The notes: generated by a model not told the origin, from the letters alone. A DNA stretch of 64,000 nt from Alkalihalobacterium sp048323755 (GCF_048323755.1 NZ_JBLWFS010000015.1:1-64000); one strand, 5' to 3'; shown: positions 17,344-26,422, counted from the first letter of the stretch. Program-made: numbers and translations.

Positions 17344-17796
17344 TTATCTCTCACTACTTTTATAGACCATATCAATATGAGGAATATCATCTTCTAAATA
17401 CACATCCGAAATGGTTTTAAAACCAAATGATCCGTAAAAATGCTCCAGATAGTGTTGGGCTTGAATTTTAATTTCGGTGTCATTTAAATCATTTTCAATT
17501 ATAGTAATCGCACGTTCAAGCATTTCTTTAGCTAGCCCCGTTCCCCTAAATTCTTTTTTAACAATGACTCTTCCAATCGAACATTCTTTATACTTTGAAT
17601 GTCTAGGAAGTATTCTTAAATAAGCAACAATCTCACCATTCAACTCTTTAAATAAATGATGGGAAACTAGATCGAATCCATCCACTTCTTCATAAGGACA
17701 ATTTTGTTCGACGACAAATACATTCGTTCTTTCTTTTAATATATTGTACACTTCTAGGTTTGTCAGTTCTTCAAATGTTTTATATTTCCACTCCAT
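17344..17796 (-). CDS. ElaA-type GNAT acetyltransferase
   Basis: A 150-residue GNAT-fold protein. The N-terminal WKYKTFEELTNLEVYNILKE and RTNVFVVEQNCPYEEVDG are the hallmark of the ElaA subgroup. The acetyl-CoA loop is visible as RVIVKKEFRGTGLAKEML near residues 82-99. Substrate unknown. The ATG at 17796 is preferred over one nine codons upstream because GAGGTGG precedes it directly and the family starts there. It is a single-gene unit. Confidence 0.85.
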   Translation of the reverse strand: MEWKYKTFEELTNLEVYNILKERTNVFVVEQNCPYEEVDGFDLVSHHLFKELNGEIVAYLRILPRHSKYKECSIGRVIVKKEFRGTGLAKEMLERAITIIENDLNDTEIKIQAQHYLEHFYGSFGFKTISDVYLEDDIPHIDMVYKSSER

Positions 17797-18060
17797 GTCT
17801 CCACCTCTATGTATATGGATCAAGGTCCGATTGATTAAGTTTGAAAGAAATCACCAATCGTTTCGATTGTCCTGTAAATTAGTTAGTCATACTATACTCA
17901 TTTTACACAAAACGTTGCTTAGACGCATTTGGTTTGCTCTATTTTTTCGTCCATCAACCTGCATATATAGTACATTTGCTGTTCGAATTTATATCAACTC
18001 TCATCAATTTCATGTTTTAGGACAGAATAACCAATATATCTTTTTATTTTAGGAGCGATT

Positions 18061-19320
18061 ATGTTGTCGGATATCCCTGTAGGTTTATTATTTTTTCTTG
18101 GTATCCTTTTATTTTTATCTGCCTTCTTTTCCTCAGCGGAAACAGCATATTCGAGCGCAAATAAGATTAGAATTAAAAGCTACGCCGAGGAAAATCGAAG
18201 TGGAGGACAGAAGGCTTATTTTATTACTCAGCATTTTGATCATGCTTTATCAACGATCTTAATTGGAAATAACCTAGTTAACATTGCAGCTGCCACAATT
18301 TCCGCTCAAATTGCAACGAACTTATTTGGAGCAAATACTGGACTTCTCGTAAGTACGATTGTCATGACGATTCTTGTACTCATTTTTGGTGAAGTTTTAC
18401 CGAAGTCATTTGCAAAAGAAAATGCGGAACCATTCGCTTTAAAAATTGCTGGTATTTTAACGTTTTTGATGAAATTATTTAAGCCGTTGACGTGGGTGCT
18501 CGTTCAATTAAAAGAAAAAATTTCGGCTCTCGTTACAAAGGAAGAGTTAACTCCTTCAATCACAGAGCAAGAACTAAAAGAAATGGTGACCATTAGTGAA
18601 GAAGAAGGTGTCATTGAAAATCATGAAAAAGAATTACTTCATAACTCATTAGATTTTAATGATATTAGGGTTGTAGAGATTTTAACGCCAAGGACAGATG
18701 TCTTTGCGATCGATGTGGAAATGCCCTTCGAGAAAGTCACGGCTTTATTATTTGAGGAACGGTATTCCAGGATCCCTGTTTATGATGGAAATATCGATAA
18801 TATTATAGGTATTTTATCTGAGCGTGATTTTTTATCGCACTTAATTAAGCATAAAGAAGTGAACATTAGAGAAATTGTGCGTAAACCGATGTTTGTTATT
18901 GAAACCTTAACCGTCTCAACACTTCTCCCGATCTTACAAAAAAACCGCGTTCATATGGCTGTCGTCATCGATGAGTTCGGTGGGACATCTGGAATTATTA
19001 CATTGGAAGATATATTAGAAGAATTAGTTGGGGAGATTTGGGATGAGCATGATGATAAGGTCCGCGGTGTGGATCAATTAGAAGAAAACCTTTATGAATT
19101 TTACGGTGATTTTGATCTAGATGACTTTGCACATTTGGCGAAAATCGAAATTCCTAATAGTACCAACCACACATTAGGCGGCTGGTTAGTTGAACTCTTT
19201 CAAAAAGTTCCCACAGTGGGTGAGCAATTAGAATATGAGCATTTAACAATTACCATTACCGAAGCGGAAGAACGCCGGATCCTCAAAGTAAAAGTTGAAA
19301 TAAACAAATACGCGCCATAA
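18061..19320 (+). CDS. CNNM/CorC-family (HlyC) membrane protein with CBS pair
   Basis: A 419-residue protein with an N-terminal four-span DUF21/CNNM domain (about 1-190, including SAFFSSAETAY and GEVLPKSFAKE), a CBS pair (about 200-315, ending HMAVVIDEFGGTSGIITLEDILEE) and a C-terminal CorC_HlyC domain (about 335-415). The family is linked to magnesium efflux and cobalt resistance; the old hemolysin label is misleading. ATG at 18061 has TTAGGAG upstream. A long perfect hairpin follows the stop codon. Confidence 0.88.
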   Translation: MLSDIPVGLLFFLGILLFLSAFFSSAETAYSSANKIRIKSYAEENRSGGQKAYFITQHFDHALSTILIGNNLVNIAAATISAQIATNLFGANTGLLVSTIVMTILVLIFGEVLPKSFAKENAEPFALKIAGILTFLMKLFKPLTWVLVQLKEKISALVTKEELTPSITEQELKEMVTISEEEGVIENHEKELLHNSLDFNDIRVVEILTPRTDVFAIDVEMPFEKVTALLFEERYSRIPVYDGNIDNIIGILSERDFLSHLIKHKEVNIREIVRKPMFVIETLTVSTLLPILQKNRVHMAVVIDEFGGTSGIITLEDILEELVGEIWDEHDDKVRGVDQLEENLYEFYGDFDLDDFAHLAKIEIPNSTNHTLGGWLVELFQKVPTVGEQLEYEHLTITITEAEERRILKVKVEINKYAP

Positions 19321-19332
19321 AAATAAAAATAT

Positions 19333-19388
19333 GGTACCAGGCACCTTTATTCATTTACCTTGTTAAAGTGATAAAGGTGCCTGGTACC
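19333..19388. repeat. Perfect 18-bp inverted repeat (GGTACCAGGCACC type)
   Basis: Arms 19333-19350 and 19371-19388 are perfectly complementary over 18 bp (core GGTACCAGGCACC), around a 20-nt loop. I recall GGTACCAGGCACC-like palindromes as dispersed repeats in Bacillus genomes. It could also terminate the CorC-type gene because a T-rich tract follows. Confidence 0.8.
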
Positions 19389-19463
19389 TCCTCTTTTTTT
19401 CCTACCTCTTCTTTTTCTCTTATTTCTTTTTCATCTTCTTTTTCCCATCTTTTCTTATTTCTC
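19389..19463 (+). other. Polypyrimidine tract of about 75 nt
   Basis: Nearly all T and C with a few A, directly after the hairpin, ending in a CTCACAAATG direct repeat. No gene. It may serve as an extended terminator tail. Confidence 0.7.
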
Positions 19464-19555
19464 ACAAATGCTCACAAATGCCTATGCGCTGACATACATT
19501 ATTTCATGATAATGGTTTGACGATTTTACCTTCTCAGAAAGGAGTCATTTATATC

Positions 19556-20998
19556 ATGGAGTTAACTGCAGCTCATTGGATGTACCTAATAGGTACATGT
19601 ATTATTATAATGACGATGCTTTTTAGACAAAACGTCGTCGTTCCTGCGTTGTTAATGACCTTTTTTGTCGGATGGATCTACAGTGGTTCATTTTTGATGG
19701 GGGTTCAATCAATCTTTAATGCGAGTTTAACAGCCGCAGCAGAGCTTTTTAATATATTTCTAATCATTGCGATCATGACGGCACTTCTTCATGCATTAAA
19801 AGCGATAGGTTCTGATGAACAAATGATTGTTCCGTTTCAAAAAGTGATGAAAAATGGGCACTTGTCCTTTTGGATACTCGTATTTGTCACCTATGCCTTA
19901 TCTTTATTTTTCTGGCCGGCACCAGCTGTTCCGCTAATCGGTGCACTTCTAATCCCGGTGGCCATTCGAGCAGGTTTACCACCAATCGGTGCGGCTATTG
20001 CGATTTCATTAGCAGGGCATGGGATGGCCTTATCCTCAGACTTTGTCATTCGAGTCGCACCGGGATTAACCGCTTCTTCTGCAGGCTTAGATGTAGCAGC
20101 CATTACTGACAAAACGTTTATTCTATCACTCATTACTGGAGCGGTTGCACTTTCAATTGCTTATTTTATGATCCGGAAGTCCATAGTTAAGCCCTCGAAA
20201 GAGAACCTTATTAAATGGGAACAAAATGATGAAGAGGATGAAGAACAAGATCAAGCAATTAGTCCACCCGAACAAAACCAAAAGGTTAATAGCAAATATA
20301 GCTTTCTTTTTGCCCTAATCGTTCCCCTAACCTTTTTAGCGATCATTGTCTATGTTGTGCTTGCTACATTTTCGAATGCAGTACCTTCAATTGAGAGTGG
20401 TGCAGGTGCATCTCTCATCGGTGGGATTGCCGTTATTTTAATTATTGGGGCTGCTTTCGCAAAAAATGTGAAGACTTCTCTAAAGGCTGTGGCTGATCAT
20501 ATAACGAAAGGCTTTATGTTTGCGTTTAAAGTAATGGGCGTTGTTATTCCAATTGCGGGCTTTTTCTTCATTGGTAGTGGAGATTTTGCCGCGAAGATTT
20601 TTCGCTTAGAGGACCCTGATCAAGCTCCGGCTTTTTTATTTGATTTAGTTCAAGCCGGGCAACACGCCATTCCTGAAAATGCATTTATAACTGGCTTTGG
20701 CATCCTCTTATTAGGAATGATATCAGGCTTAGATGGTTCAGGATTTTCGGCTTTACCGTTAATCGGTTCCCTATCCGATGCATTAAGTCAAAGTATTGGA
20801 GTGGATGGGACGACACTAGCCTCTATCGGACAAATGGGTGCCATTTGGGTTGGTGGCGGTACGTTAATCGCTTGGTCACCTATCATTGCGATTGCAGGCT
20901 TTGCGAAAATTCCGGTTATGGATTTAGTTCGCAAGAGCTTTATTCCTGTCATTATCGGATTAACCGTGTCTACAGTTTTCGCTTTGATGTTCTTATAA
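19556..20998 (+). CDS. Multispan permease of the ion-transporter type, substrate unknown
   Basis: A 480-residue integral membrane protein with about 12 hydrophobic segments and one charged cytoplasmic loop (residues about 215-250, rich in Glu, Asp and Gln). Conserved-looking re-entrant motifs are FFWPAPAVPLIGALLIPVAI and SGLDGSGFSALPLIGSL, similar in style to anion/dicarboxylate or gluconate-type carriers. I cannot place it in a named subfamily with certainty. ATG at 19556 follows AAAGGAG; an upstream in-frame TTG at 19517 lacks a ribosome binding site. It forms a single-gene unit ended by the long-loop terminator at 21012-21106. Confidence 0.65.
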   Translation: MELTAAHWMYLIGTCIIIMTMLFRQNVVVPALLMTFFVGWIYSGSFLMGVQSIFNASLTAAAELFNIFLIIAIMTALLHALKAIGSDEQMIVPFQKVMKNGHLSFWILVFVTYALSLFFWPAPAVPLIGALLIPVAIRAGLPPIGAAIAISLAGHGMALSSDFVIRVAPGLTASSAGLDVAAITDKTFILSLITGAVALSIAYFMIRKSIVKPSKENLIKWEQNDEEDEEQDQAISPPEQNQKVNSKYSFLFALIVPLTFLAIIVYVVLATFSNAVPSIESGAGASLIGGIAVILIIGAAFAKNVKTSLKAVADHITKGFMFAFKVMGVVIPIAGFFFIGSGDFAAKIFRLEDPDQAPAFLFDLVQAGQHAIPENAFITGFGILLLGMISGLDGSGFSALPLIGSLSDALSQSIGVDGTTLASIGQMGAIWVGGGTLIAWSPIIAIAGFAKIPVMDLVRKSFIPVIIGLTVSTVFALMFL

Positions 20999-21011
20999 GC
21001 TTTAAAAATTC

Positions 21012-21106
21012 GAGGGTGACTCAACTGGTTCATTGCTATACACCACCACTTATTAGTACCAAACGGTTTGGTGTTCTAGCAGCAATAACCACAAAAAGTC
21101 ACCCTC
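21012..21106. terminator. Long-loop bidirectional terminator
   Basis: GAGGGTGAC (21012-21020) pairs with GTCACCCTC (21098-21106). Inside, GGTTCATTGCT pairs imperfectly with AGCAGCAATAACC, and a further CCAAACGGTTTGG palindrome sits at the tip. It lies between convergent genes. Confidence 0.75.
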
Positions 21107-21122
21107 TTATATTAACGAGGAA

Positions 21123-22301
21123 TTATTTATAAATAACCTTTATTTTGTCGGCAGCGGCTTTCGCTTTTTCTCTTGAAGTATCAACCGAGTCTGACGTATG
21201 AAGCACAACAGCCATTCTTCGACCAACCAACGTTTGTGGTTTTCCGAAAATACGAACTTGCGTATCTAGCTCAGTTAAAGCCTCTTCAACACCATCTACT
21301 TGATAAGATTTACTCTCTTCCCAAGCTTTAATCGTATGACTTGCACCTGGTGAAACTAACCGAATGTCTGGGATCGGTAAACCTAAAATCGCACGAACAT
21401 GTAGAGCGAATTCTGATAATTGTTGGGTAGCTAGTGTGACCATACCTGTATCATGCGGGCGGGGTGAAACTTCACTGAAATAAACGCCACTCGGAGTTAA
21501 AAATAGTTCGACTCCAAATAAACCATACCCACCTAAAGCATCCGTGATTTTTTTAGCCACTTCTTGAGATTCAGCGATTTGTTCGTTCGTCATTTGATGG
21601 GGCTGCCACGATTCAATATAATCACCATCTTTTTGAACATGTCCAATCGGTGCACAATAGGAAGTACCTGATACTGAACGCACCGTCAACAATGTAATTT
21701 CAGAGTCAAAATGAATGAATTCTTCAACTATCACTCTCGCTTGCTTTCCTCTACCGCCTTCAAGAGCTTCATTCCAAGATTTTTCTACATCATCAATGGA
21801 ACGACAAACACTTTGCCCTTTTCCTGAAGAACTCATAATTGGCTTAATTACACAAGGTGTTCCAATTTCTTCAACAGCTTCTTTCAATTCACTTAACGTA
21901 TTGGCAAAAGCATATTTAGCAGTTGGAAGTCCTAATTCTTCACTTGCTAAGCGACGAATTCCTTCACGGTCCATCGTTAATTGTGTTGCTTTAGCTGTAG
22001 GTACTACATTGAAACCTTCCTTTTCTAACTCTACTAATGTTTCAGTAGCAATAGCCTCAATTTCAGGTACAATATAGTCAGGTTTTTCCGCTTCTATTAT
22101 TTTACGAAGCTCCTCGCCATTCAGCATATCAATGACATAAGAACGGTGGGCTACTTGCATGGCTGGTGCGTTCTCATAACGATCAACAGCGACTGTCTCG
22201 ACACCTAAACGTTGTGCCTCGATAATCACTTCTTTTCCTAACTCTCCCGAACCTAACAACATGATCTTTTTTTTACTACCTTCAAACGGTGCACCATACA
22301 T
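21123..22301 (-). CDS. purT: Formate-dependent phosphoribosylglycinamide formyltransferase
   Basis: A 392-residue ATP-grasp enzyme that makes formyl-GAR from GAR, formate and ATP in purine synthesis, an alternative to folate-dependent PurN. Visible are the N-terminal MLLGSGELGKEVIIEAQRLG, the ATP-grasp segment PCVIKPIMSSSGKGQSV (near residue 146-162), the catalytic EVSPRPHDTGMVTL and the C-terminal IFGKPQTLVGRRMAVVL. ATG at 22301 follows GGGGGAG. A correctly spaced pair of PurR boxes lies about 80-120 bp upstream, so it is probably repressed by PurR when purines are plentiful. Confidence 0.96.
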   Translation of the reverse strand: MYGAPFEGSKKKIMLLGSGELGKEVIIEAQRLGVETVAVDRYENAPAMQVAHRSYVIDMLNGEELRKIIEAEKPDYIVPEIEAIATETLVELEKEGFNVVPTAKATQLTMDREGIRRLASEELGLPTAKYAFANTLSELKEAVEEIGTPCVIKPIMSSSGKGQSVCRSIDDVEKSWNEALEGGRGKQARVIVEEFIHFDSEITLLTVRSVSGTSYCAPIGHVQKDGDYIESWQPHQMTNEQIAESQEVAKKITDALGGYGLFGVELFLTPSGVYFSEVSPRPHDTGMVTLATQQLSEFALHVRAILGLPIPDIRLVSPGASHTIKAWEESKSYQVDGVEEALTELDTQVRIFGKPQTLVGRRMAVVLHTSDSVDTSREKAKAAADKIKVIYK

Positions 22302-22613
22302 TATGTAAACTCCCCCTTATTTATTCTATACACGAACATATTAACTTAGGTAACTAGATAAATCAACTATTCTACTATAAAATTACGAACTTTATATTAA
22401 CCATTTTCGATAACGTTCGACTAAACAAAGAAAACTTTCAACTTAGAAAACTCTAATTACTTCTTCCTTCTAATCAAAAAATGATTAATGTTCAACAAAA
22501 CTTCTATTACTCACAAAAAAATTAAAAAATATCAGGTTAACCTTCGATTTTCTTTTCAAAAAAAGGTAAAATAAAGAAGCAGTCCCATACATATGAAAGG
22601 TGAGTGAAAGAAC
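22302..22613. other. Divergent promoter region purT / guanylate-kinase-like gene
   Basis: A 312-bp AT-rich region. Besides the PurR boxes it has a single extra CGAACAT match near 22333 and -10-like TAGAAT and TATAGT on the minus strand around 22366-22380. No small gene seen. Confidence 0.5.
22381..22424 (-). promoter_or_regulatory. Pair of inverted PurR boxes controlling purT
   Basis: AATTACGAACTTTA (22381-22394) and, on the other strand, TTAGTCGAACGTTA (22424-22411) both contain the PurBox core CGAAC. They face each other with exactly 16 bp between the 14-bp boxes, the arrangement known for B. subtilis PurR operators. Confidence 0.75.
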
Positions 22614-23189
22614 ATGTATAACTTAAAAGAGAGTGAACGCATTTTTGTTTTTACTGGTCCAGACGGTTCAGGAAGAAAAACCGTTGCAAAATTAGTTGGA
22701 GCAACCTTCCATATGAACGGTGTCGTTTCACATACTACCAGAACAAAAAGAAGATATGAAACTGAAGGTGTCGATTATCACTATTTAAGTGAAGAAGATT
22801 TCCTTGAAGCTCACCGTAACGGAGAATTTTTAGAGAAAGTTGAAATTAACGGGTATTTGTATGGAATTAAAGAAAAAGAAATTGAAGAGAAGTTTAAGAA
22901 AAAAGGCTGTATTTGGGTTGTATTGAATACAGAAGGTGCTGACATTCTAAAAGAAATGTATGGCGATAAAGTCATTCGCGTGTTTGTATACGCAGATGAA
23001 GAAACAGTCAAAAGACGTCAATATGGTCGAGGGGACTCAGATGAAGTGATTCAAAGTCACATAGATCACTATAACGAAGACATGACTTACAAAGAAAAAT
23101 GTGAGTACTCAGTTGAAAACTACGAATTGTCTCACACTACATTTGAAATCGCTAATCTCGTTGAAAAATACTTAGAACCAACTAAATAA
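22614..23189 (+). CDS. Guanylate-kinase-like protein with altered P-loop
   Basis: A 191-residue protein of the guanylate kinase fold. The GMP-binding region is recognisable (SHTTRTKRRYETEGVDYHYL, then the FLE..EINGYLYGI segment). The P-loop reads GPDGSGRKT at residues 15-23, where GMP kinases have GPSGxGKGT. The normally invariant Lys is Arg and the next residue is Lys. Normal gmk is expected elsewhere with the rpoZ/priA genes. This is probably a paralog with changed or lost kinase activity. ATG at 22614 follows AAAGGTGAGTG. It is divergent from purT, so it could share purine-linked control. Confidence 0.75.
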   Translation: MYNLKESERIFVFTGPDGSGRKTVAKLVGATFHMNGVVSHTTRTKRRYETEGVDYHYLSEEDFLEAHRNGEFLEKVEINGYLYGIKEKEIEEKFKKKGCIWVVLNTEGADILKEMYGDKVIRVFVYADEETVKRRQYGRGDSDEVIQSHIDHYNEDMTYKEKCEYSVENYELSHTTFEIANLVEKYLEPTK

Positions 23190-23329
23190 CCAGGATTAGC
23201 GCAAGCGCCCGTTTAGTGAAGTGCGAACTAGAGACCGCCGTTTGAGATAAAGGAAACACAGTAAACGCAAGTGAGCCGATGTTGACTTATCGCAAGGAGG
23301 AGCGAAGTCTCGTTAGTCGCTAGCGCTGG
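23190..23329. repeat. 140-bp GC-rich intergenic repeat, MITE-like
   Basis: Starts directly after the stop codon with CCAGGATTAGCGCAAGCGC and ends TAGTCGCTAGCGCTGG, giving imperfect terminal inverted repeats (CCAG...TAGCG). It is visibly richer in G+C than its surroundings. It resembles, from memory, a dispersed Bacillus intergenic repeat family; no second copy is in this window. Confidence 0.6.
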
Positions 23330-23374
23330 AGATAGACAGCTTCGAATTTTTATCATTTATTATCTTTTTAAACG

Positions 23375-23410
23375 AAGAGCTTGTACATTCCTTACCATGT
23401 ACAAGCTCTT
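23375..23410. terminator. Bidirectional intrinsic terminator
   Basis: AAGAGCTTGTACAT, 8-nt loop, ATGTACAAGCTCTT: a perfect 14-bp stem between convergent genes, with T-rich flank on the plus side. Confidence 0.85.
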
Positions 23411-23443
23411 TGTTCTTTAACTAAATGCACATGAATATATACA

Positions 23444-24340
23444 TTAATCAAAGTAGGTATTGGCACTTTCAATTTTTTCTATAAATAATTGATGAGCTTT
23501 TGAATACCCTGGGTTTTTCGATTGGACAAGAGAAAAGTTTCTAACAAACTTTTGGTTGTTGATATTTAGTCTTTTTATCGTCCCCGCTAAAAGTTCCTTC
23601 CTTACTGTCCATTTCGAAATCATTGCTATTCCTAAACCTTCAGACACCGCTTCTTTTATCCCCTGACTACTGCTAAAAATAAAGGAATGTTTGACGTTTA
23701 AATTCAACTCATGCATAAATCGATCACTGTAGGCACGTGTACCTGAACCACTTTCTCTCCAAACCCAAACTTCTTCCTGTAGCATTTCAGGCTTGACTAC
23801 CTGTAATTGCGCTAATGGATGATTTGCCGGTGCAATCATGATCATTTCATCTTCCATAAATGGGTGCACTACGATATCCGTGTTCACGACTTCCCCTTCG
23901 ACTAATCCAATATCTAAATCATTCTTACGAATTCGCTCAATTACTTCTTCGGTATTCCCAACCGTCACTTCAACGGTAACCCCACGGTTTTCACGAGCAT
24001 ATTCAGCCAAAAGTTTCGGAAGGATATACTCACCAATGGTAAAGCTAGCACCAATTTTAATAGACCCTTGAACAATGTTTTTACGATCATTCATTTCTTG
24101 TTTTGCTTCATCATATAAAGAAAGCATTTGTTTTGCTTTTACATACAATATTTTTCCTTCTTCAGTCACTTTCACTTGTTTGGGTGACCGATGTAATAAC
24201 GTAGCTTCAAATTCATTTTCTAAATTACGAATGTGTAAGCTAACATTCGGTTGTGAAAGATTTAAGATTTTCGCGGCTTTCGAAAAATTTTTTTGTTCTA
24301 CAACAGTCACATATATCCGTAAGTTATCAATCGACATCAT
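23444..24340 (-). CDS. LysR-family transcriptional regulator (CysL/YeiE-like)
   Basis: A 298-residue LTTR with an N-terminal winged helix (LRIYVTVVEQKNFSKAAKIL, then SLHIRNLENEF) and a two-lobe effector domain starting near residue 90 (GSIKIGASFTIGEYILPKLL). The effector domain resembles CysL/YwfK and YeiE-type members, which respond to sulfur or iron-related signals. No obvious divergent target gene is adjacent, so the regulon is unknown. Two adjacent ATGs (24340 and 24337) follow GGGAGATAA; either could serve. Confidence 0.82.
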   Translation of the reverse strand: MMSIDNLRIYVTVVEQKNFSKAAKILNLSQPNVSLHIRNLENEFEATLLHRSPKQVKVTEEGKILYVKAKQMLSLYDEAKQEMNDRKNIVQGSIKIGASFTIGEYILPKLLAEYARENRGVTVEVTVGNTEEVIERIRKNDLDIGLVEGEVVNTDIVVHPFMEDEMIMIAPANHPLAQLQVVKPEMLQEEVWVWRESGSGTRAYSDRFMHELNLNVKHSFIFSSSQGIKEAVSEGLGIAMISKWTVRKELLAGTIKRLNINNQKFVRNFSLVQSKNPGYSKAHQLFIEKIESANTYFD

Positions 24341-24434
24341 TTATCTCCCTATAACTGCCTTTAAGTAATATAAGTTTTTCTTATTAATTATACCACTGTG
24401 ATTAGAAACACAAATACAGATTGATTATAAATCT

Positions 24435-24480
24435 AAAAGGTTGTCAATAAAGGATACTAATCACTTCATGACAACCTTTT
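24435..24480. terminator. Intrinsic terminator after the HemD-like gene
   Basis: AAAAGGTTGTCA and TGACAACCTTTT form a perfect 12-bp stem with a 22-nt loop just past the stop codon at 24483 on the minus strand. Confidence 0.8.
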
Positions 24481-24482
24481 TT

Positions 24483-25301
24483 TTATACCTCTTTTGAGCT
24501 TTCATAATACCTGGCAAGTTCGATAATCATCGCACCCATTCTTTCTAGCTCAGGTGCTACATAGTTGTCAATCCCCTCTTCTCTAAAGGCTTCGGCCGTC
24601 ACTTTACCCACTGCTACCGGAACGACTTTTCCCTTGAAGAAAGGTAATAACTGATCATAAATTCCTTTTTCTCTTCCATAATTAAAAAGGGAACGAACTT
24701 GAATCGCAGTTGTAAAACATACCGCGTCTACTTTTCCTGCAAAAATATCTTCGCATAATGCGTCAACCGTTGCTGGTTCAGGAGCAATATGTCGGTACGG
24801 TAAAATGTGTTTAACAATTGCACCCTTCTCTTTTAAAAACTTCGTTAAACGTGGTGCTGTTTCTCCGTGTAATTGGATCGTTACACGTTTTCCTCTAAGG
24901 TCACAGTCTTTTAGAGCTCGCGATAATCCTTCCGTTGTCCCATCATCATCCTTAGCAATAGGTTTCACATCTATTTTCTTTAATGCCGCCAATGTCTTAT
25001 ATCCTCTTGCAGCCACTTTAACCTCTTGAACCATATGTAAAAACCGTTCTTCTAACCCATTTTGTTGTGCAATTTTCAACAAGGTTTCAGTACCAATACC
25101 CGTTGTAAAAATCATCCAGTCAGTTCCATCTTCAATCAATTGTTTAAGTTCTGGCTCCACTAGTTCTTCCGCTAAGAAGACAGTACCTTGTAGAGGACGA
25201 ACGATCGCCGTTCCTCCTTGTTTTTCAATTAATGTTGCCATCTCTTCTGTTTTACGTGAGGCAGCTAAAACTACGGTTTTTCCGGCTAATGCATTTCCCA
25301 T
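24483..25301 (-). CDS. Uroporphyrinogen-III synthase family protein
   Basis: A 272-residue HemD-fold protein with two Rossmann-like lobes: N-lobe opening KTVVLAASRKTEEMATLIEKQGG, a DWMIFTTGIGTETLL segment near residue 80, and a C-lobe CFTTAIQVRSLF near residue 195. HemD converts hydroxymethylbilane to uroporphyrinogen III. This gene stands outside the usual hemAXCDBL operon, so it is probably a second HemD-like copy used for sirohaem or nitrite/sulfite assimilation, or with another role. ATG at 25301 follows AAAGGAG. Downstream is the LysR gene, upstream an AEC transporter. Confidence 0.8.
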   Translation of the reverse strand: MGNALAGKTVVLAASRKTEEMATLIEKQGGTAIVRPLQGTVFLAEELVEPELKQLIEDGTDWMIFTTGIGTETLLKIAQQNGLEERFLHMVQEVKVAARGYKTLAALKKIDVKPIAKDDDGTTEGLSRALKDCDLRGKRVTIQLHGETAPRLTKFLKEKGAIVKHILPYRHIAPEPATVDALCEDIFAGKVDAVCFTTAIQVRSLFNYGREKGIYDQLLPFFKGKVVPVAVGKVTAEAFREEGIDNYVAPELERMGAMIIELARYYESSKEV

Positions 25302-25338
25302 TTGTTTACTCCTTTCACTTCTATCCTATAAATCTAGT

Positions 25339-26238
25339 TTACCCTAAAATCGTTAAAAGAATCGAGATTGTCACAACACTGACTAAAGTAGTAACTAATG
25401 CAATACTCGAGACAAGCTTCGGTGTTGTGTTAAATTGTAATGCGTACATCGTTGTTGTAACTGCTGTTGGCATCGCGGTTAATACAATCAGTACTTTTGC
25501 TAAGAGCGGGTCTACAGGAAACAACATAACAAATATAAAAGCAATAAGTGGCGATACAAACATCCTTACTGTCGTTCCATAAATAAGTCTTTCTTTATTA
25601 ATTACTTTATCGACTTTTAATTCGGCTAATTGCATGCCGAGTATTAACATGACAACTGGAATTGTCGCTTGACCGACAAGATCAACAGCTGAATATAAAT
25701 TAGCTGATAAGGGAATGTTAACCAGGTTAAACAGGATCGCAATAATCATCGCATACGTTAGTGGCATGGCACCTATTGTTTTGATTGCGGCTCTAAATCC
25801 TAACTGTCCGCTTGCTGCATAGTATACCCCGAAAAAGTTCATAATAACGGACTGTAGAACCATAAACGAAACGGCATAAGCAAAACCAGTTTCACCGTAA
25901 GCAAATAAAATGATCGGCGCACCATAATTACCTGCATTCATAAAGGCTGTCGATAAAATTAAGCCGCTTTCTACATCACGCGGATATTTACGAAATTTCG
26001 CATAAACCTTATTAATAATAATGAGGACAAATAAAAGAATAAGAGAAAAGACCGTAATAAACACATACTGTTGATCTAACTGAACATCATAGAACGTTCG
26101 AAAAACTAGTGCTGGCGTTAATATATATACTGCTAACGTCGAAATCGATTTCAAGTCCATCTTTTTCCAACGCTGAACAACAAAACCAGAAAGGAATATT
26201 AAAATGGCAGGTAATACTACATTAACAAAAATCGTCAT
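25339..26238 (-). CDS. AEC-family (auxin efflux carrier-like) transporter
   Basis: A 299-residue membrane protein with about ten spans in two inverted repeats. AEC landmarks are FLSGFVVQRWKKMDLKSIS, ALVFRTFYDV, the AFMNAGNYGAPIILFAYG motif near residue 104 and the C-terminal LTAMPTAVTTTMYALQF. Bacterial members export or import organic acids such as malate or malonate; no substrate can be assigned. ATG at 26238. Confidence 0.85.
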   Translation of the reverse strand: MTIFVNVVLPAILIFLSGFVVQRWKKMDLKSISTLAVYILTPALVFRTFYDVQLDQQYVFITVFSLILLFVLIIINKVYAKFRKYPRDVESGLILSTAFMNAGNYGAPIILFAYGETGFAYAVSFMVLQSVIMNFFGVYYAASGQLGFRAAIKTIGAMPLTYAMIIAILFNLVNIPLSANLYSAVDLVGQATIPVVMLILGMQLAELKVDKVINKERLIYGTTVRMFVSPLIAFIFVMLFPVDPLLAKVLIVLTAMPTAVTTTMYALQFNTTPKLVSSIALVTTLVSVVTISILLTILG

Positions 26239-26422
26239 CCATTCTCACTAGACATACTATTGCACTCCTATATTTTAGATTTACTTGTTTAGACAATCAT
26301 ACAATACTATTAAGGAAATCGAAATAATTAATTTCAGAAAAAACTACTACTTAAAAGGGTTTCACATATCCACGTAATTAGTGGAAATACTATACTGAAA
26401 TGATACAACTGGGAGGATTATT

